From Paraburkholderia sp. UYCP14C (GTDB taxonomy: Bacteria; Pseudomonadota; Gammaproteobacteria; Burkholderiales; Burkholderiaceae): DNA of 64,000 nucleotides. The notes under the pieces were generated by a model that was not told where the DNA came from, made no database searches, and saw only the letters and a program-made list of their open reading frames with translations. Of the stretch, positions 1-9,942 are shown in pieces. The stretch lies in assembly GCF_004197395.1 (NCBI RefSeq), contig NZ_SELS01000022.1, positions 62,001 through 126,000 of the forward strand, written 5' to 3'. Position numbers and translations under genes: made by a program. Each line of letters starts with the position of its first letter. Within the stretch, counting starts at the first letter, position 1.

Positions 1-53
1 ACTACGACCGGACCGCATGCCGCACTGCGCCACGAAAACTCCGCGCCCTTGCC

Positions 54-109
54 TTGACTTTCGTTTGTCCGGGTACGATCATTCGCTCACACACAGAGCA
101 AATGCTCTG
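54..109 (+). promoter_or_regulatory. dalD promoter with candidate SorC-family operator
   Basis: A TTGACT hexamer at 54-59 is followed after 17 bases by GATCAT at 77-82, a plausible sigma-70 -35/-10 pair. Just downstream, at 94-109, lies a perfect palindrome with arms CAGAGCA and TGCTCTG around AA. Its position near the expected transcription start suits a repressor site. Much of the stretch is repeated in front of the divergent polyol operon near 14.2 kb. The regulator is inferred to be the SorC-family protein encoded at 3292-4239; nothing in the sequence proves it. Confidence 0.55.
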
Positions 110-215
110 CTCACAGAAGACGTGCGCCTCGCGCGCCGCGAACAAGTGCAACTACGTTGTACGGGACCAGAGTGGGCCATTAGGCGCCGACGCTGGCCGA
201 CACAGGAGACAGAAC

Positions 216-1628
216 ATGAACAGCGGGCAAGGCAGCGGCGCGGCCGCAAACGTAATCCTGCACATCGGCGCGGGATCGTTTCATCGCGCGCATCAAGCGT
301 GGTATCTGCACCGGCTGAACGAAGCGAGCGCGGCCAGCGAGCCGCGCTGGTCGCTGACCGTCGGCAATATCCGCGGCGACATGAACCCGGTGCTCGAAGC
401 GCTTGCCGCGCAGAACGGCGTCTACACGCTCGAAACCGTCACGCCGCAAGGCGAGCGCGCCTACGAGACGATCCGCTCGATCGGGCGCGTGCTGCCGTGG
501 AGCGAAAGCCTCGACGGACTGATCGAAGTCGGTGCCGATCCGGCCTGCAAGATCATCGCGTTCACCGTGACCGAGGGCGGCTATTACCTCGACGAACACG
601 ACCGGCTCGACACCGCGAACCCCGATCTCGCCGCCGACCTCGCCGGCGGCCACACGACCATCTACGGCGCGCTCGCGGCGATTCTCGACGCGCGCGTGAA
701 GCGCGGCGCGGGACCCGTCACGCTGCAGACCTGCGATAACCTGCGCAGCAACGGCGAGCGCTTTCATGCGGGCATGAGCGAGTTTCTCGAACGACGCGGC
801 GCGAACGAACTCGCGCAATGGTTCGACGACCACACGTCGTGCCCGTGCTCGATGGTCGATCGCATCACGCCGCGTCCGACGCCCGACGTGCGCGAGCGCG
901 TGAAGGCCGCGACCGGTGTCGACGATGCCAGCCCCGTGATGGGCGAGGCGTTCATCCAGTGGGTGATCGAAGACCGCTTCATCGCGGGACGGCCGGCCTG
1001 GGAGAAAGTCGGCGCGGAACTCGTCGATTCGGTGCTGCCGTACGAGGAAGCGAAGATCCGCATTCTCAACGCAACGCATAGCTGCATTGCGTGGGCGGGC
1101 ACGCTGGTCGGCCTGAACTACATTCACGAAGGCACGCTCGACGCCGACATCCGCCAGTTCGCGTACGACTACGTGACCGAGGACGTGATCCCGTGTCTGA
1201 CACCGAGCCCGCTCGATCTCGAACGCTATCGCGACGTCGTGCTCGAGCGCTTCAGCAACCCGCATATTCTCGACACGAACCAGCGCGTCGCCGCCGATGG
1301 CTTCTCGAAGCTGCCCGGCTTCATCGCGCCGACGCTCGCCGAATGCTTCGAGCGCGGCGTCGCGCCGGCCGCGACCGCGATGTTGCCCGCGTTGTTCTTC
1401 CGCTTTCTGGAACGCTGGCACATGGGCAAGCTGCCCTACGCGTATCAGGACGGCGTGATGGACGAGCGCGTCGCGCACGGCTTTTTCACGGCGCCCGAGC
1501 CGCTGCGCGCATTCGCGGCCGACCGGCTGCTGTGGGGCGGCATGGCGCAGACGGCCGAGCTCGAAGCGGTGCTCGCGGGCGCGCTCGCGCGTGTCGACGC
1601 ATGGCTCGCGAAACGCGGAGCGGCTTGA
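216..1628 (+). CDS. dalD: D-arabinitol 4-dehydrogenase (long-chain mannitol dehydrogenase family)
   Basis: Predicted NAD-dependent cytoplasmic polyol dehydrogenase of 470 residues, oxidising D-arabinitol to D-xylulose or a closely related polyol to its ketose. The N terminus carries the family dinucleotide motif ([16 protein letters not shown]). The polyol dehydrogenase signature K-x4-N-x3-H is in [11 protein letters not shown] near residue 280. The frame is open from base 54, but ATG 216 is preferred because GGAG lies seven bases upstream and the protein then has a normal N terminus. A xylulokinase gene follows 104 bases on and supports D-xylulose as the product. Mannitol dehydrogenase is the main alternative; the arabinitol assignment is an inference from similarity and context. 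Confidence 0.85.
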   Translation: MNSGQGSGAAANVILHIGAGSFHRAHQAWYLHRLNEASAASEPRWSLTVGNIRGDMNPVLEALAAQNGVYTLETVTPQGERAYETIRSIGRVLPWSESLDGLIEVGADPACKIIAFTVTEGGYYLDEHDRLDTANPDLAADLAGGHTTIYGALAAILDARVKRGAGPVTLQTCDNLRSNGERFHAGMSEFLERRGANELAQWFDDHTSCPCSMVDRITPRPTPDVRERVKAATGVDDASPVMGEAFIQWVIEDRFIAGRPAWEKVGAELVDSVLPYEEAKIRILNATHSCIAWAGTLVGLNYIHEGTLDADIRQFAYDYVTEDVIPCLTPSPLDLERYRDVVLERFSNPHILDTNQRVAADGFSKLPGFIAPTLAECFERGVAPAATAMLPALFFRFLERWHMGKLPYAYQDGVMDERVAHGFFTAPEPLRAFAADRLLWGGMAQTAELEAVLAGALARVDAWLAKRGAA

Positions 1629-1732
1629 CCGCTCGACCACCTGACGCGCATCGAGCCAGGCTTAATGCGCATGACGGCCCGCGCGATGTACGGCTAAAGT
1701 AGCGCATCCCCAACGACGAAGGTTTCGCTCCC

Positions 1733-3214
1733 ATGTACCTAGGCATCGACCTCGGCACGTCCGAAGTGAAAGTTCTGCTGCTCGCCTCCGATGGCCGCGT
1801 GATCGGCACCGCGGGCTCGCCGTTCACCGTATCGCGTCCGCACCAGCGCTGGGCCGAGCAGAATCCGGAAGACTGGTGGGCGGGCACGCGCACGGCGCTC
1901 GCCGCGTTGCGCGCGCGTCATCCCGACGAGTTCGCGCAGATTCGCGGCATCGGCCTGTCGGGGCAGATGCACGGCGCGGTACTGCTCGACGCGGAGAACC
2001 GCGTGCTGCGGCCCGCGATCCTGTGGAACGACATGCGCAGCGACAAGGAATGCGCGGAGCTGACCGAGCGCGCGCCGGAATTGCACAGCGTCGCGGGCAA
2101 TCTGGCGATGCCCGGTTTCACGGCGCCGAAGTTGCTGTGGGTCGCGCGTCACGAGCCGGAGATTTTCGCGAAAACCGCCTGCGTGCTGCTGCCAAAAGAC
2201 TATCTGCGTCTGCAACTGACGGGCGGCAAGGTGTCCGATCCATCGGATGCGGCCGGCACGTTGTGGCTCGACGTCGCGAAACGCGACTGGTCGGATTCGC
2301 TGCTGGCCGCGTGCAACATGACGCGCGCGCAGATGCCGGCGCTGCGTGAAGGCAGCGCGCCGGCGGGCACGCTGCTGCCGGAGCTCGCACGCGAATTCGG
2401 CCTGCGCGACGACGTGATCGTCGCGGCCGGCGGCGGCGACAACGCGACGAGCGCGATCGGCATCGGCGCGACGCAACCGGGCGACGGCTTCGTGTCGTTG
2501 GGTACGTCGGGCGTGCTGTGCGTGGTCGGCGACAGCTTCCGGCCGAACCCGGCCTCCGCCGTGCACGCGTTCTGTCATGCGATCCCGGACCGCTGGCATC
2601 AGATGAGCGTGGTGCTGTCGGCGGCGAGCTGTTTGCGCTGGGTCTGCAAGCTCACGTCGACCGACGAGCCGACGCTGCTCGCCGAAATCGAGGCGCTGCC
2701 CACCGAGGCCTTGACCACCGCGCCGCTCTTTCTGCCGTATCTGTCGGGCGAGCGCACGCCGCATAACGACCCGTACGCGCAAGGCGTGTTCTTCGGCATG
2801 ACTCACGCGACCGATCGCGCGCTGCTCGGCTACGCGGTGCTCGAAGGCGTGACGCTCGCGCTGACCGACGGCCTCGACGCGCTGCGCGCGGCCGGCACCG
2901 AAGCGAAGGTGCTGTCGCTGCTCGGCGGCGGCGCACGCAGCGATTACTGGGCCCAGTTGCTCGCCGATGCGCTCGACACCGTGACCGTCAAGCACGGCGG
3001 CGGCGAAACCGGTGCGGCGCTCGGCGCGGCACGTCTCGGCTGGCTCGCGGCGGGTGGCGATCCGGCCACCGTGCTGACCAAGCCGCCCGTCGAAAAGGAG
3101 TTCACGCCGAATCCGCGCCGCCACGCGGAATTGCGCACCCGCCTCGAAGCGTATCGCGCGCTGTATCGCCACGTACGGCCGCTGTTCGATCCCGCGCGCG
3201 CACCGCTCGCCTGA
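1733..3214 (+). CDS. xylB: Xylulokinase (FGGY family)
   Basis: ATP-dependent sugar kinase of 493 residues, expected to phosphorylate D-xylulose to D-xylulose 5-phosphate for the pentose phosphate pathway. The N terminus has the FGGY phosphate-binding motif (LGIDLGTSEVKVLL). The GLSGQMHGAVLLD segment and the WNDMR substrate motif are typical of xylulokinases, and the C-terminal half has the second ATPase motif LLGGGARSDYW. Length matches the family. ATG 1733 has a GAAGG ribosome binding site. It sits between dalD and the SorC regulator on the same strand and is probably co-transcribed with both. A second FGGY kinase at 19167-20633 may overlap in function. Confidence 0.92.
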   Translation: MYLGIDLGTSEVKVLLLASDGRVIGTAGSPFTVSRPHQRWAEQNPEDWWAGTRTALAALRARHPDEFAQIRGIGLSGQMHGAVLLDAENRVLRPAILWNDMRSDKECAELTERAPELHSVAGNLAMPGFTAPKLLWVARHEPEIFAKTACVLLPKDYLRLQLTGGKVSDPSDAAGTLWLDVAKRDWSDSLLAACNMTRAQMPALREGSAPAGTLLPELAREFGLRDDVIVAAGGGDNATSAIGIGATQPGDGFVSLGTSGVLCVVGDSFRPNPASAVHAFCHAIPDRWHQMSVVLSAASCLRWVCKLTSTDEPTLLAEIEALPTEALTTAPLFLPYLSGERTPHNDPYAQGVFFGMTHATDRALLGYAVLEGVTLALTDGLDALRAAGTEAKVLSLLGGGARSDYWAQLLADALDTVTVKHGGGETGAALGAARLGWLAAGGDPATVLTKPPVEKEFTPNPRRHAELRTRLEAYRALYRHVRPLFDPARAPLA

Positions 3215-3291
3215 GCGTCAACCGTGGCCGGCCTGCGCGACAGACGCGCCGCCGGCCGCTTTCGTCGGCACACATTAACCGAAACCTCATC

Positions 3292-4239
3292 GTGCCCAGG
3301 TCCACAGAAAAACTCGATCTCGCCACGCGCGCCGCGTGGCTTTATTACGTCGCGGGCAATACCCAGAACGAAATCGCCGAGAAGCTGCAGGTGTCGCGGC
3401 CGGTCGCGCAGCGGCTCGTCGCATTCGCGGTCGAAAAGAACCTGATCCGCGTGCGCGTCGATCACAAGCTCGCCGATTGCCTGACGCTCGCCGATCAGCT
3501 GTCGAAGCGCTACGGCCTCAGCATGTGCGAGATCGTGCCGATCGACGGCGATACCGCCGAGGAGGTCGACCGAAAGCTCGCGGTAGCCGGCGCGCAGGTG
3601 ATGGAGCGCTATCTGAACGCGGAAAAGCCGATGGTCGTCGCGGTCAGCAGCGGCCGCACCTTGAAGGCCGCGGTCGATCAGATCGCGCAGCTGGACCGTC
3701 CGCAGCATCGGTTGGTATCGATGGTCGGCGCGATCGCGCAGGACGGCTCCTCGAACCGCTACGACGTCGCGCTGCACATTTCGGAGAAAACCGGCGGCAA
3801 GCATTTTCTGCTGCCCGCGCCGCTGCTCGCCGACAGCGAGGCCGAGCGCGCGCAGTGGTGCAATCACCGACTGTATCGGATCGTCGAGTCGCTGTCGGCG
3901 CAGGCCGATGTCGCGTTCGTCGGTATCGGCAATATCGGCATGGCCTGTCCGTTGCACGAGGACGGCTTCATCACGGAAGCCGAGGTGAAGGAGTTGATGC
4001 ACAACGGCGCGGTCGCCGAAATGCTGGGCCTGCCGATCGATGCGGCCGGTGCGCATGTCGAATCGCCGACCGGCCGGCGCGTGACGAGCATTGCGCTTGA
4101 CGCGCCGCCGCGGCGGCCGACCATTGGGTTTGCGGGTGGGCAGCGCAAGCGCGAGGCGTTGATCGCTGTGCTCAAGGGCGGGTGGTTGTCGGGGCTCGTG
4201 ACGGATGAGTTGTGTGCGCGGGCGGCGTTGGAGGCGTGA
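3292..4239 (+). CDS. SorC-family sugar-binding transcriptional regulator
   Basis: 315-residue DNA-binding regulator. Residues 1-60 form a helix-turn-helix (NEIAEKLQVSRPVAQRLV). The rest is the SorC/DeoR-type sugar-phosphate-binding domain, with VAVSSGRTLKAAV and VAFVGIGNIG as typical segments. The start is GTG 3292, since no ATG fits near the N terminus. SorC proteins sense phosphorylated sugars and act as repressors or activators of the genes around them. It follows dalD and xylB, so it is the natural candidate to act on the shared motif in front of dalD and the ABC operon. The physiological effector is unknown, but a pentulose phosphate is reasonable. Confidence 0.88.
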   Translation: MPRSTEKLDLATRAAWLYYVAGNTQNEIAEKLQVSRPVAQRLVAFAVEKNLIRVRVDHKLADCLTLADQLSKRYGLSMCEIVPIDGDTAEEVDRKLAVAGAQVMERYLNAEKPMVVAVSSGRTLKAAVDQIAQLDRPQHRLVSMVGAIAQDGSSNRYDVALHISEKTGGKHFLLPAPLLADSEAERAQWCNHRLYRIVESLSAQADVAFVGIGNIGMACPLHEDGFITEAEVKELMHNGAVAEMLGLPIDAAGAHVESPTGRRVTSIALDAPPRRPTIGFAGGQRKREALIAVLKGGWLSGLVTDELCARAALEA

Positions 4240-4626
4240 GCTTCGGTGGCGTGCAGGTCGCGTTCTGTCGCGTCAACACCCGAGGGCACCTCTCACGCTT
4301 GACGGCCTGTAGTGGGCGGCCACCACGCACATAACCCTTTAACTGCCCGCGAGCCCGTAAACCGCAATACGCCTTGCACAGTGTAGTGCCAGAAAAAGGA
4401 CTTCTCGCGTGGCATATACCCCGCCTTGGTCGTAGATAGCCGCACCTCTTAGATGTCGCAGCCTTGGCGTACGGAAGAAGGATAGAACGATTGCAGAAGG
4501 TGGCATGGCTACAGCATTTTGCTACAACAGCGCCGCCAGATGACGGCGTGTGCGGCGCATGTGAGCGTCAATGCCGATTGATCGTCGCCCCGGACGCGCT
4601 GAGCAGCGTTGCCGCCGGAACGCAAG
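4240..4626. other. Gene-free stretch at the left edge of the islet
   Basis: 387 bases between the SorC regulator stop and the stop of the small exported protein gene. An 81-codon frame on the + strand (4464-4709) has no ribosome binding site, runs antisense into the neighbouring gene and looks like chance. I see no insertion sequence end, tRNA or clear repeat. Composition falls from the very GC-rich end of the regulator toward the lower GC of the islet. Confidence 0.5.
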
Positions 4627-5088
4627 TCATCGAGTACTCGGCCTATACTTTCGACCATCAAAGAAGTACCGCTTACGAACGCTCTCCTCAGCCGTTCCTG
4701 ACAGGATGACAATGCTGGCGAAACCACCGCGTGTTTTCCCTGCGATCGCCACGCTATATCCGCCGGTTGCAAGCGATAGTGATGGCTCGCCTGTTGATGA
4801 ATTCTCCACCAACCATATTGGTCCTAACGCCGCCCCCCATCCGCATGCTTCGGTGGTGGTAACGAACCATGTAGTCACTAGATCGTTCGTTGATAAAGGG
4901 ATTCTTTTCCCCTGTATCTTGCAATTCAGTGAAGCATAAGGTTTAAAGGACGTGTCCGATTCTACGGCTGTGCGAATCGTCTGCGGAACCGGCCCAAGGT
5001 CTGAACTTTCCACAGATGCAAGAGGTTCTGAGGCATCTGCGAAGAAGCTTACGCATGCGGCTAACAAAAATACCAATATTGATTTCAT
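4627..5088 (-). CDS. Small exported protein, candidate immunity protein
   Basis: 153-residue protein I do not recognise. ATG 5088 is chosen because GAGGGTG lies just upstream and the product then begins with a secretion signal (MKSILVFLLAACVSFFADA). LAAC within it could be a lipobox, so the protein may be a lipoprotein or a cleaved periplasmic protein. The mature part is small, with two further cysteines and several beta-type segments. Its start lies eight bases after the stop of the large hydrolase-like gene, so the two are co-transcribed. An exported partner right behind a peptidoglycan hydrolase is the arrangement of type VI effector-immunity pairs. Immunity function is inference. The gene is AT-rich for this genome, which suggests transfer. 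Confidence 0.6.
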   Translation of the reverse strand: MKSILVFLLAACVSFFADASEPLASVESSDLGPVPQTIRTAVESDTSFKPYASLNCKIQGKRIPLSTNDLVTTWFVTTTEACGWGAALGPIWLVENSSTGEPSLSLATGGYSVAIAGKTRGGFASIVILSGTAEESVRKRYFFDGRKYRPSTR

Positions 5089-5096
5089 GCCCACCC

Positions 5097-7580
5097 TCAG
5101 TCCGCAACGTTTGAGCAAATGTTGTTCAAAACAAGATCAAATACCGGCATCACTTTCGATTCCGATATCTCCCTTCCACCGTATGCCAGACTCGGCCCAT
5201 CATGGTGGTACGCATACGTCATCACAAAAATTTTTCTTCCGGTTGCGCCACCTGCAGTTGCGAGCCGCTTATTTTCCAGATAGTGCCTTACCATCGCATC
5301 AGCACCTTGTTCGGCATCAAATCGTTGGCTGTTTGTATTGATTCCATACGCGGCGGCTGTTTGGTCAACAAACTGCCCTAAACCAGAGGCCGAAGTGGTG
5401 CCCGCCGCAGCGTCGGGATTAAATCCGGATTCGTGACGCGTCATTGCCAAAACCATCGCAATATCCTCCCGTCCCAGATGATATTGGCGGCCTTTCTGGA
5501 CCAAGAAATCGATAACCTTGATTTGTGCATCTTTTGGAGCGTCGCCGCCTCTTCTACTGTTACCTGCAACTCGGCCCGATGAAGTATCAATTGGGAGTCG
5601 GTAATGACTCCAGTTCGCAATCTGACTTTCCCGATAGGCTGGTGCCGGCTCAGATACCCAAATCGCATCATAGGTGATGCAGTTGCATGATTTCGCACGG
5701 GCAAAGTTGCCCACCAATCCAATCGGATTGATGTGATACACATCGGGACCGGGGAAGCCAGGGACGCCAGCCGCCACCTCGTCCCACCACACGAGCTTCG
5801 CGATACGCCTTTTCTCCTCTTCATGCTCGGCCTTCGGCCCGGTTCGCTCTTCGATTGCACTGACAAGCGCTTGCCATTTTGCCGGGTTGGCCCATTCGCT
5901 TTCGTGTCTCGCGATGAGACGCGACGCGCGAAACGCGGCCCACGGAAATCCTAAACTCGGCGCGCTCTGTCCCATGCTGCAAAGTTCGTCCGCTGCGTGC
6001 TGGCCGTCGCCGGTCGGATAGAGCACGCGGTAGATGGCGGCCATGAGTGGGCTTAGCTTGCCAAGGAAACCCGCCCCGGGCGCATCACTACTGAACGCAT
6101 AGTCCACATAGTCGCCTGCGCTCGCGAAAATCGTGTGCGTCGGATCGTGGTCCTCGTCGTGATATTCGAAGTCGATCCAGCTTTGCGAAAACTCCCGGGT
6201 TACGCGACCGCCCTCGAAGCTCTGCTCACGTACCCATCCGTTGACGGGATTGCGGAGCGCGTCCGCACTGTCTACCTTCCACCAGCGTCGTTTCGCCCCG
6301 TCGTTGCCCGGATCCTGTTCCTTGAACATGTGACCGTCATCCTGCGGCAGCGTGGCAAATGGATAAACCTGGATCACATCTGTCTGATTCGAATCCTTGC
6401 CGCGTCGCCCATTCTCATGGTCATGGTAGAGGGTCGTTCTACGGTCAACGCGCAATATCGTGGGCTCCGGTGACAGGCCAAGCTCGCTCCACTGGTCCTC
6501 CCACCCACAGTTGGTCCGAACCCAGTCGCGCCCGGAGTTGATGAAATGCTTGATATTCCCGTCGCAGAACACCTCGATGTGCGCCATCCGGGTTCCGCCC
6601 GAACACTCATTGAGTGAGTCATAGCGGCCAGGGTGGCCGATCAGAACGCCTGCCTTGACGGGAAAGCCACCACCTGTCCCATGGGGATCGCCCTCGATGC
6701 ACGTCTGGTTCGCCGTGACGATCACCCGGTCGAACATGGAATCGGGGATGCTCTCTTTCGCGACCGGCCCGCCATTCTGCGCGCCGAGGTAAATCCATCC
6801 GCCCACACCCACAGAGGGCGCGACATAGCCGCCCGCCTCGGGCGCATACAGCATTGCTCCGTTCAGGTCCGTTAGCTGGCCCCAGGTTGCACCATGCATC
6901 GTTTCGGTCTTGCAGATGCTGACGCTTGCACCCTGCGGCAGGATGCCAACAATGGCGCCACTCGGCGTCCTGCACACGTGCAAGCCCAGCTGTGATGGAT
7001 TCGCGACCTGCCCACTGCGACCGGGCCGCGGCCTGTCCCGCGCAAACTGCGTCACCTGCCACTGCCGCGACCAGTACGCCGGTTTCTGCCGCTTCGGGAA
7101 GTTGTCGTAGTCGGCATTGGACATCAGGTGCATATACAGGCTGTAGAACGTCAGCTTCGTGCCGCGCGGAAACTCCATCTCGTGCCGCACCAGGGCGAAG
7201 CCCGTGCTGTAGGGTGCCTGCAACGGCACGCTACTGCCGTCCACACTCACCTCGCTCACCGGATAGTTCTGGTTGGCGCGATACGCGATCAGCACGCCGT
7301 CCGCAATGCAGCGTAGTCCCGCGTCGAGGTCGAGCGCCTTTCCCGCGCCCGCCTCCGTGATGTGAACCCCACCGTGCCACATGCCCTTGCGGCTGACGAG
7401 ATACGCACCGGACGCCTCGTTCGCGGCGAGAAGCCGGTAGATGTCATGCTCATCTGTGAACCGAGTGGATGCACCGGCATCGCCTTGCGTCTTGCGGAGA
7501 AAGGGAAAGGCAAAGGCCAGTTGCTTGAGGGCGGGTGGTTGCGACGTCTGCGGGTGATGCGGTGCCGGTTTGCTCGTCAT
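5097..7580 (-). CDS. Multidomain peptidoglycan hydrolase-like protein, candidate secreted effector
   Basis: 827-residue protein with no signal peptide and a Pro/Gln-rich N terminus. Residues 60-165 resemble half of an M23/LytM fold (HGGVHI, FYSLYMHL). Residues about 195-270 look like a bacterial SH3 domain (LHVCRTPSGAIVGILPQG). A second M23-like strand (RMAHIEVF) follows near residue 340. The classical zinc ligands are not clearly all present, so peptidase activity is doubtful. Residues about 690-800 look like a lysozyme-like transglycosylase domain, with probable catalytic Glu 717 in RHESGFNPDAAAG followed by SGLGQF. A cytoplasmic-type N terminus plus cell-wall domains and an exported neighbour fits a type VI cargo effector; no vgrG, hcp or adaptor gene is in the window. 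The last 200 codons are much less GC-rich than the rest. Confidence 0.7.
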   Translation of the reverse strand: MTSKPAPHHPQTSQPPALKQLAFAFPFLRKTQGDAGASTRFTDEHDIYRLLAANEASGAYLVSRKGMWHGGVHITEAGAGKALDLDAGLRCIADGVLIAYRANQNYPVSEVSVDGSSVPLQAPYSTGFALVRHEMEFPRGTKLTFYSLYMHLMSNADYDNFPKRQKPAYWSRQWQVTQFARDRPRPGRSGQVANPSQLGLHVCRTPSGAIVGILPQGASVSICKTETMHGATWGQLTDLNGAMLYAPEAGGYVAPSVGVGGWIYLGAQNGGPVAKESIPDSMFDRVIVTANQTCIEGDPHGTGGGFPVKAGVLIGHPGRYDSLNECSGGTRMAHIEVFCDGNIKHFINSGRDWVRTNCGWEDQWSELGLSPEPTILRVDRRTTLYHDHENGRRGKDSNQTDVIQVYPFATLPQDDGHMFKEQDPGNDGAKRRWWKVDSADALRNPVNGWVREQSFEGGRVTREFSQSWIDFEYHDEDHDPTHTIFASAGDYVDYAFSSDAPGAGFLGKLSPLMAAIYRVLYPTGDGQHAADELCSMGQSAPSLGFPWAAFRASRLIARHESEWANPAKWQALVSAIEERTGPKAEHEEEKRRIAKLVWWDEVAAGVPGFPGPDVYHINPIGLVGNFARAKSCNCITYDAIWVSEPAPAYRESQIANWSHYRLPIDTSSGRVAGNSRRGGDAPKDAQIKVIDFLVQKGRQYHLGREDIAMVLAMTRHESGFNPDAAAGTTSASGLGQFVDQTAAAYGINTNSQRFDAEQGADAMVRHYLENKRLATAGGATGRKIFVMTYAYHHDGPSLAYGGREISESKVMPVFDLVLNNICSNVAD

Positions 7581-8013
7581 GAATTCGGTGCACTCCCGTG
7601 TAGAAGAGGTCGCACCACCTTATGACGAGCCCGAAGTCGACATCAATACGTCGCGCTCTGAATTTTGCAAACAATCGTCAGATACTGAAATCCGCCTGAG
7701 ATTCTTCACCTCAAACGCCTGTTCAGGTCAGGGCGTTCGCTCTTGAATCGCTCCATCTCAGACAACATCCTTTCATGCGCACACATACAGGTGTTCCCTG
7801 TATGTAGCATTCAAGACCCGTGCGATTGCTTTCCTGAAAAGGTCACACTGTTGATTGAGTTTGGCTCGAAAGAAATGGCTACGCACCGGTGGATTCGCGG
7901 TCCGGCTGGGACAACATAAGGAACCCCAATGCGACAAAGCGAAAAAATGCAGGGAAGAGCATGCGACGACCCGGACGGTGCGCATGACACACGCATCGCC
8001 TCGGATGCACATA
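7581..8013. other. Gene-free, lower-GC right flank of the islet
   Basis: 433 bases upstream of the hydrolase gene and downstream of the ABC operon terminator. It should hold the promoter for the hydrolase and small exported protein, but I could not fix -35/-10 boxes. It contains one perfect hairpin (7783-7805). GC content is near one half over the middle part, clearly below the chromosomal level. A 91-codon frame on the - strand (7773-8048) has no family features and runs into the ABC ATPase stop, so it was not called. Confidence 0.5.
7783..7805. repeat. Perfect 8-bp inverted repeat, 7-base loop
   Basis: ACATACAG at 7783-7790 is mirrored by CTGTATGT at 7798-7805. There is no T-run on either side, so it is not an obvious terminator. 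It lies about 200 bases upstream of the hydrolase start and could be an operator for that gene or a remnant of an element end. Function unknown. Confidence 0.4.
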
Positions 8014-8035
8014 AAGCGGCGCCCACGCGCCGCTT
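8014..8035 (-). terminator. Hairpin terminator of the polyol ABC operon
   Basis: Stem AAGCGGCG (8014-8021) and CGCCGCTT (8028-8035) with a six-base loop, starting ten bases after the ABC ATPase stop. Read on the - strand it is followed only by a short TTTAT, so termination may be moderate. Confidence 0.6.
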
Positions 8036-8044
8036 CCCACTTCC

Positions 8045-9154
<1,110 letters not shown>

Positions 9155-9231
9155 GATGTGTCTCCGTGTAATGCTGTTCGATACTTCGTGCCGCTGCTGA
9201 TTGAAGTGTAGTGTCGCGTGCGTTCGTCTGC

Positions 9232-9942
9232 TCAGGGTGACGCGGCCGTCGCGGACAGCATCCATTGCGCGACGAGCTCCGGCAACTGCCGCATATCGTC
9301 GAACACATGACGCGCGCCCGCCGCGTGCAGGCGATCGATCTGCGCATCGCTCGCATGACCGCCGCCGATAAACCCCAGCACCGCCATGCCCGCCGTGGCC
9401 GCCGCCGTGACGCCGGTCACGCTGTCCTCGACCACGAGGCACGCGGCGGGTGCGAGCCCGAAGCCCTGTGCCGCCGCCAGATACACGTCCGGCGCCGGCT
9501 TCGGATTCGGCACCGCGTCGGCGCAGAACAGCCGCTCGCCGAAGAAGCGCTTCAGGCCCGTGCGCGCCAGCACCGTCTCGACGTACGGCCGGAAGCTATT
9601 GCTCGCGCAGCCTTTGACGAGCGGCACCTGGGTCAGCGCCATCTCGATGCCGTCGACCGCGGGCGCATCGATCGCCGCCGCTTCGACCGCGCGGCGGATC
9701 GCATCGATATCGTCGGCGCCGAGCTGTTTGCGGAGCTGCGTCGCGGTGTCCTGCAACACGCGCTCGATGCGCAGCCCGAGCAGCGGCAGCACGACCGGCT
9801 CGATGTCGATGCCGGGCCAGCGCGCTTCGAGTTCGCGCACCAGCATGCGCGCGGCCACCGCTTCGCTGTCGATCAGCACGCCGTCGCAATCGCAGATCAA
9901 CGCGTATCGCGCGATGCCCGGGCCTGCCGTCGGGTCCGTCAT
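9232..9942 (-). CDS. HAD-superfamily hydrolase, beta-phosphoglucomutase-like phosphatase
   Basis: 236-residue cytoplasmic phosphatase-like protein. Motif I is CDCDGVLIDSE with the catalytic Asp pair, motif II lies near VKGCASNS, the motif III lysine is in PKPAPDVYL and the acidic motif IV is VVEDSVTGV. All needed residues are present, so it should be active. ATG 9942 overlaps the upstream permease stop as ATGA; a GTG three bases earlier is also possible. Its place inside the polyol transport operon suggests it removes phosphate from a sugar or polyol phosphate made in this pathway, perhaps to relieve phosphosugar stress. The substrate cannot be read from sequence. Confidence 0.85.
   Translation of the reverse strand: MTDPTAGPGIARYALICDCDGVLIDSEAVAARMLVRELEARWPGIDIEPVVLPLLGLRIERVLQDTATQLRKQLGADDIDAIRRAVEAAAIDAPAVDGIEMALTQVPLVKGCASNSFRPYVETVLARTGLKRFFGERLFCADAVPNPKPAPDVYLAAAQGFGLAPAACLVVEDSVTGVTAAATAGMAVLGFIGGGHASDAQIDRLHAAGARHVFDDMRQLPELVAQWMLSATAASP

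Noticed and set aside
4464-4709. 81-codon + strand frame at the left edge of the islet
   Set aside because: No ribosome binding site, no recognisable fold, and it overlaps the 3' end of the small exported gene on the other strand.
4240-8013. Insertion sequence or prophage bringing in the islet
   Set aside because: No transposase, integrase, phage structural gene, terminal inverted repeat or target duplication could be found by eye.
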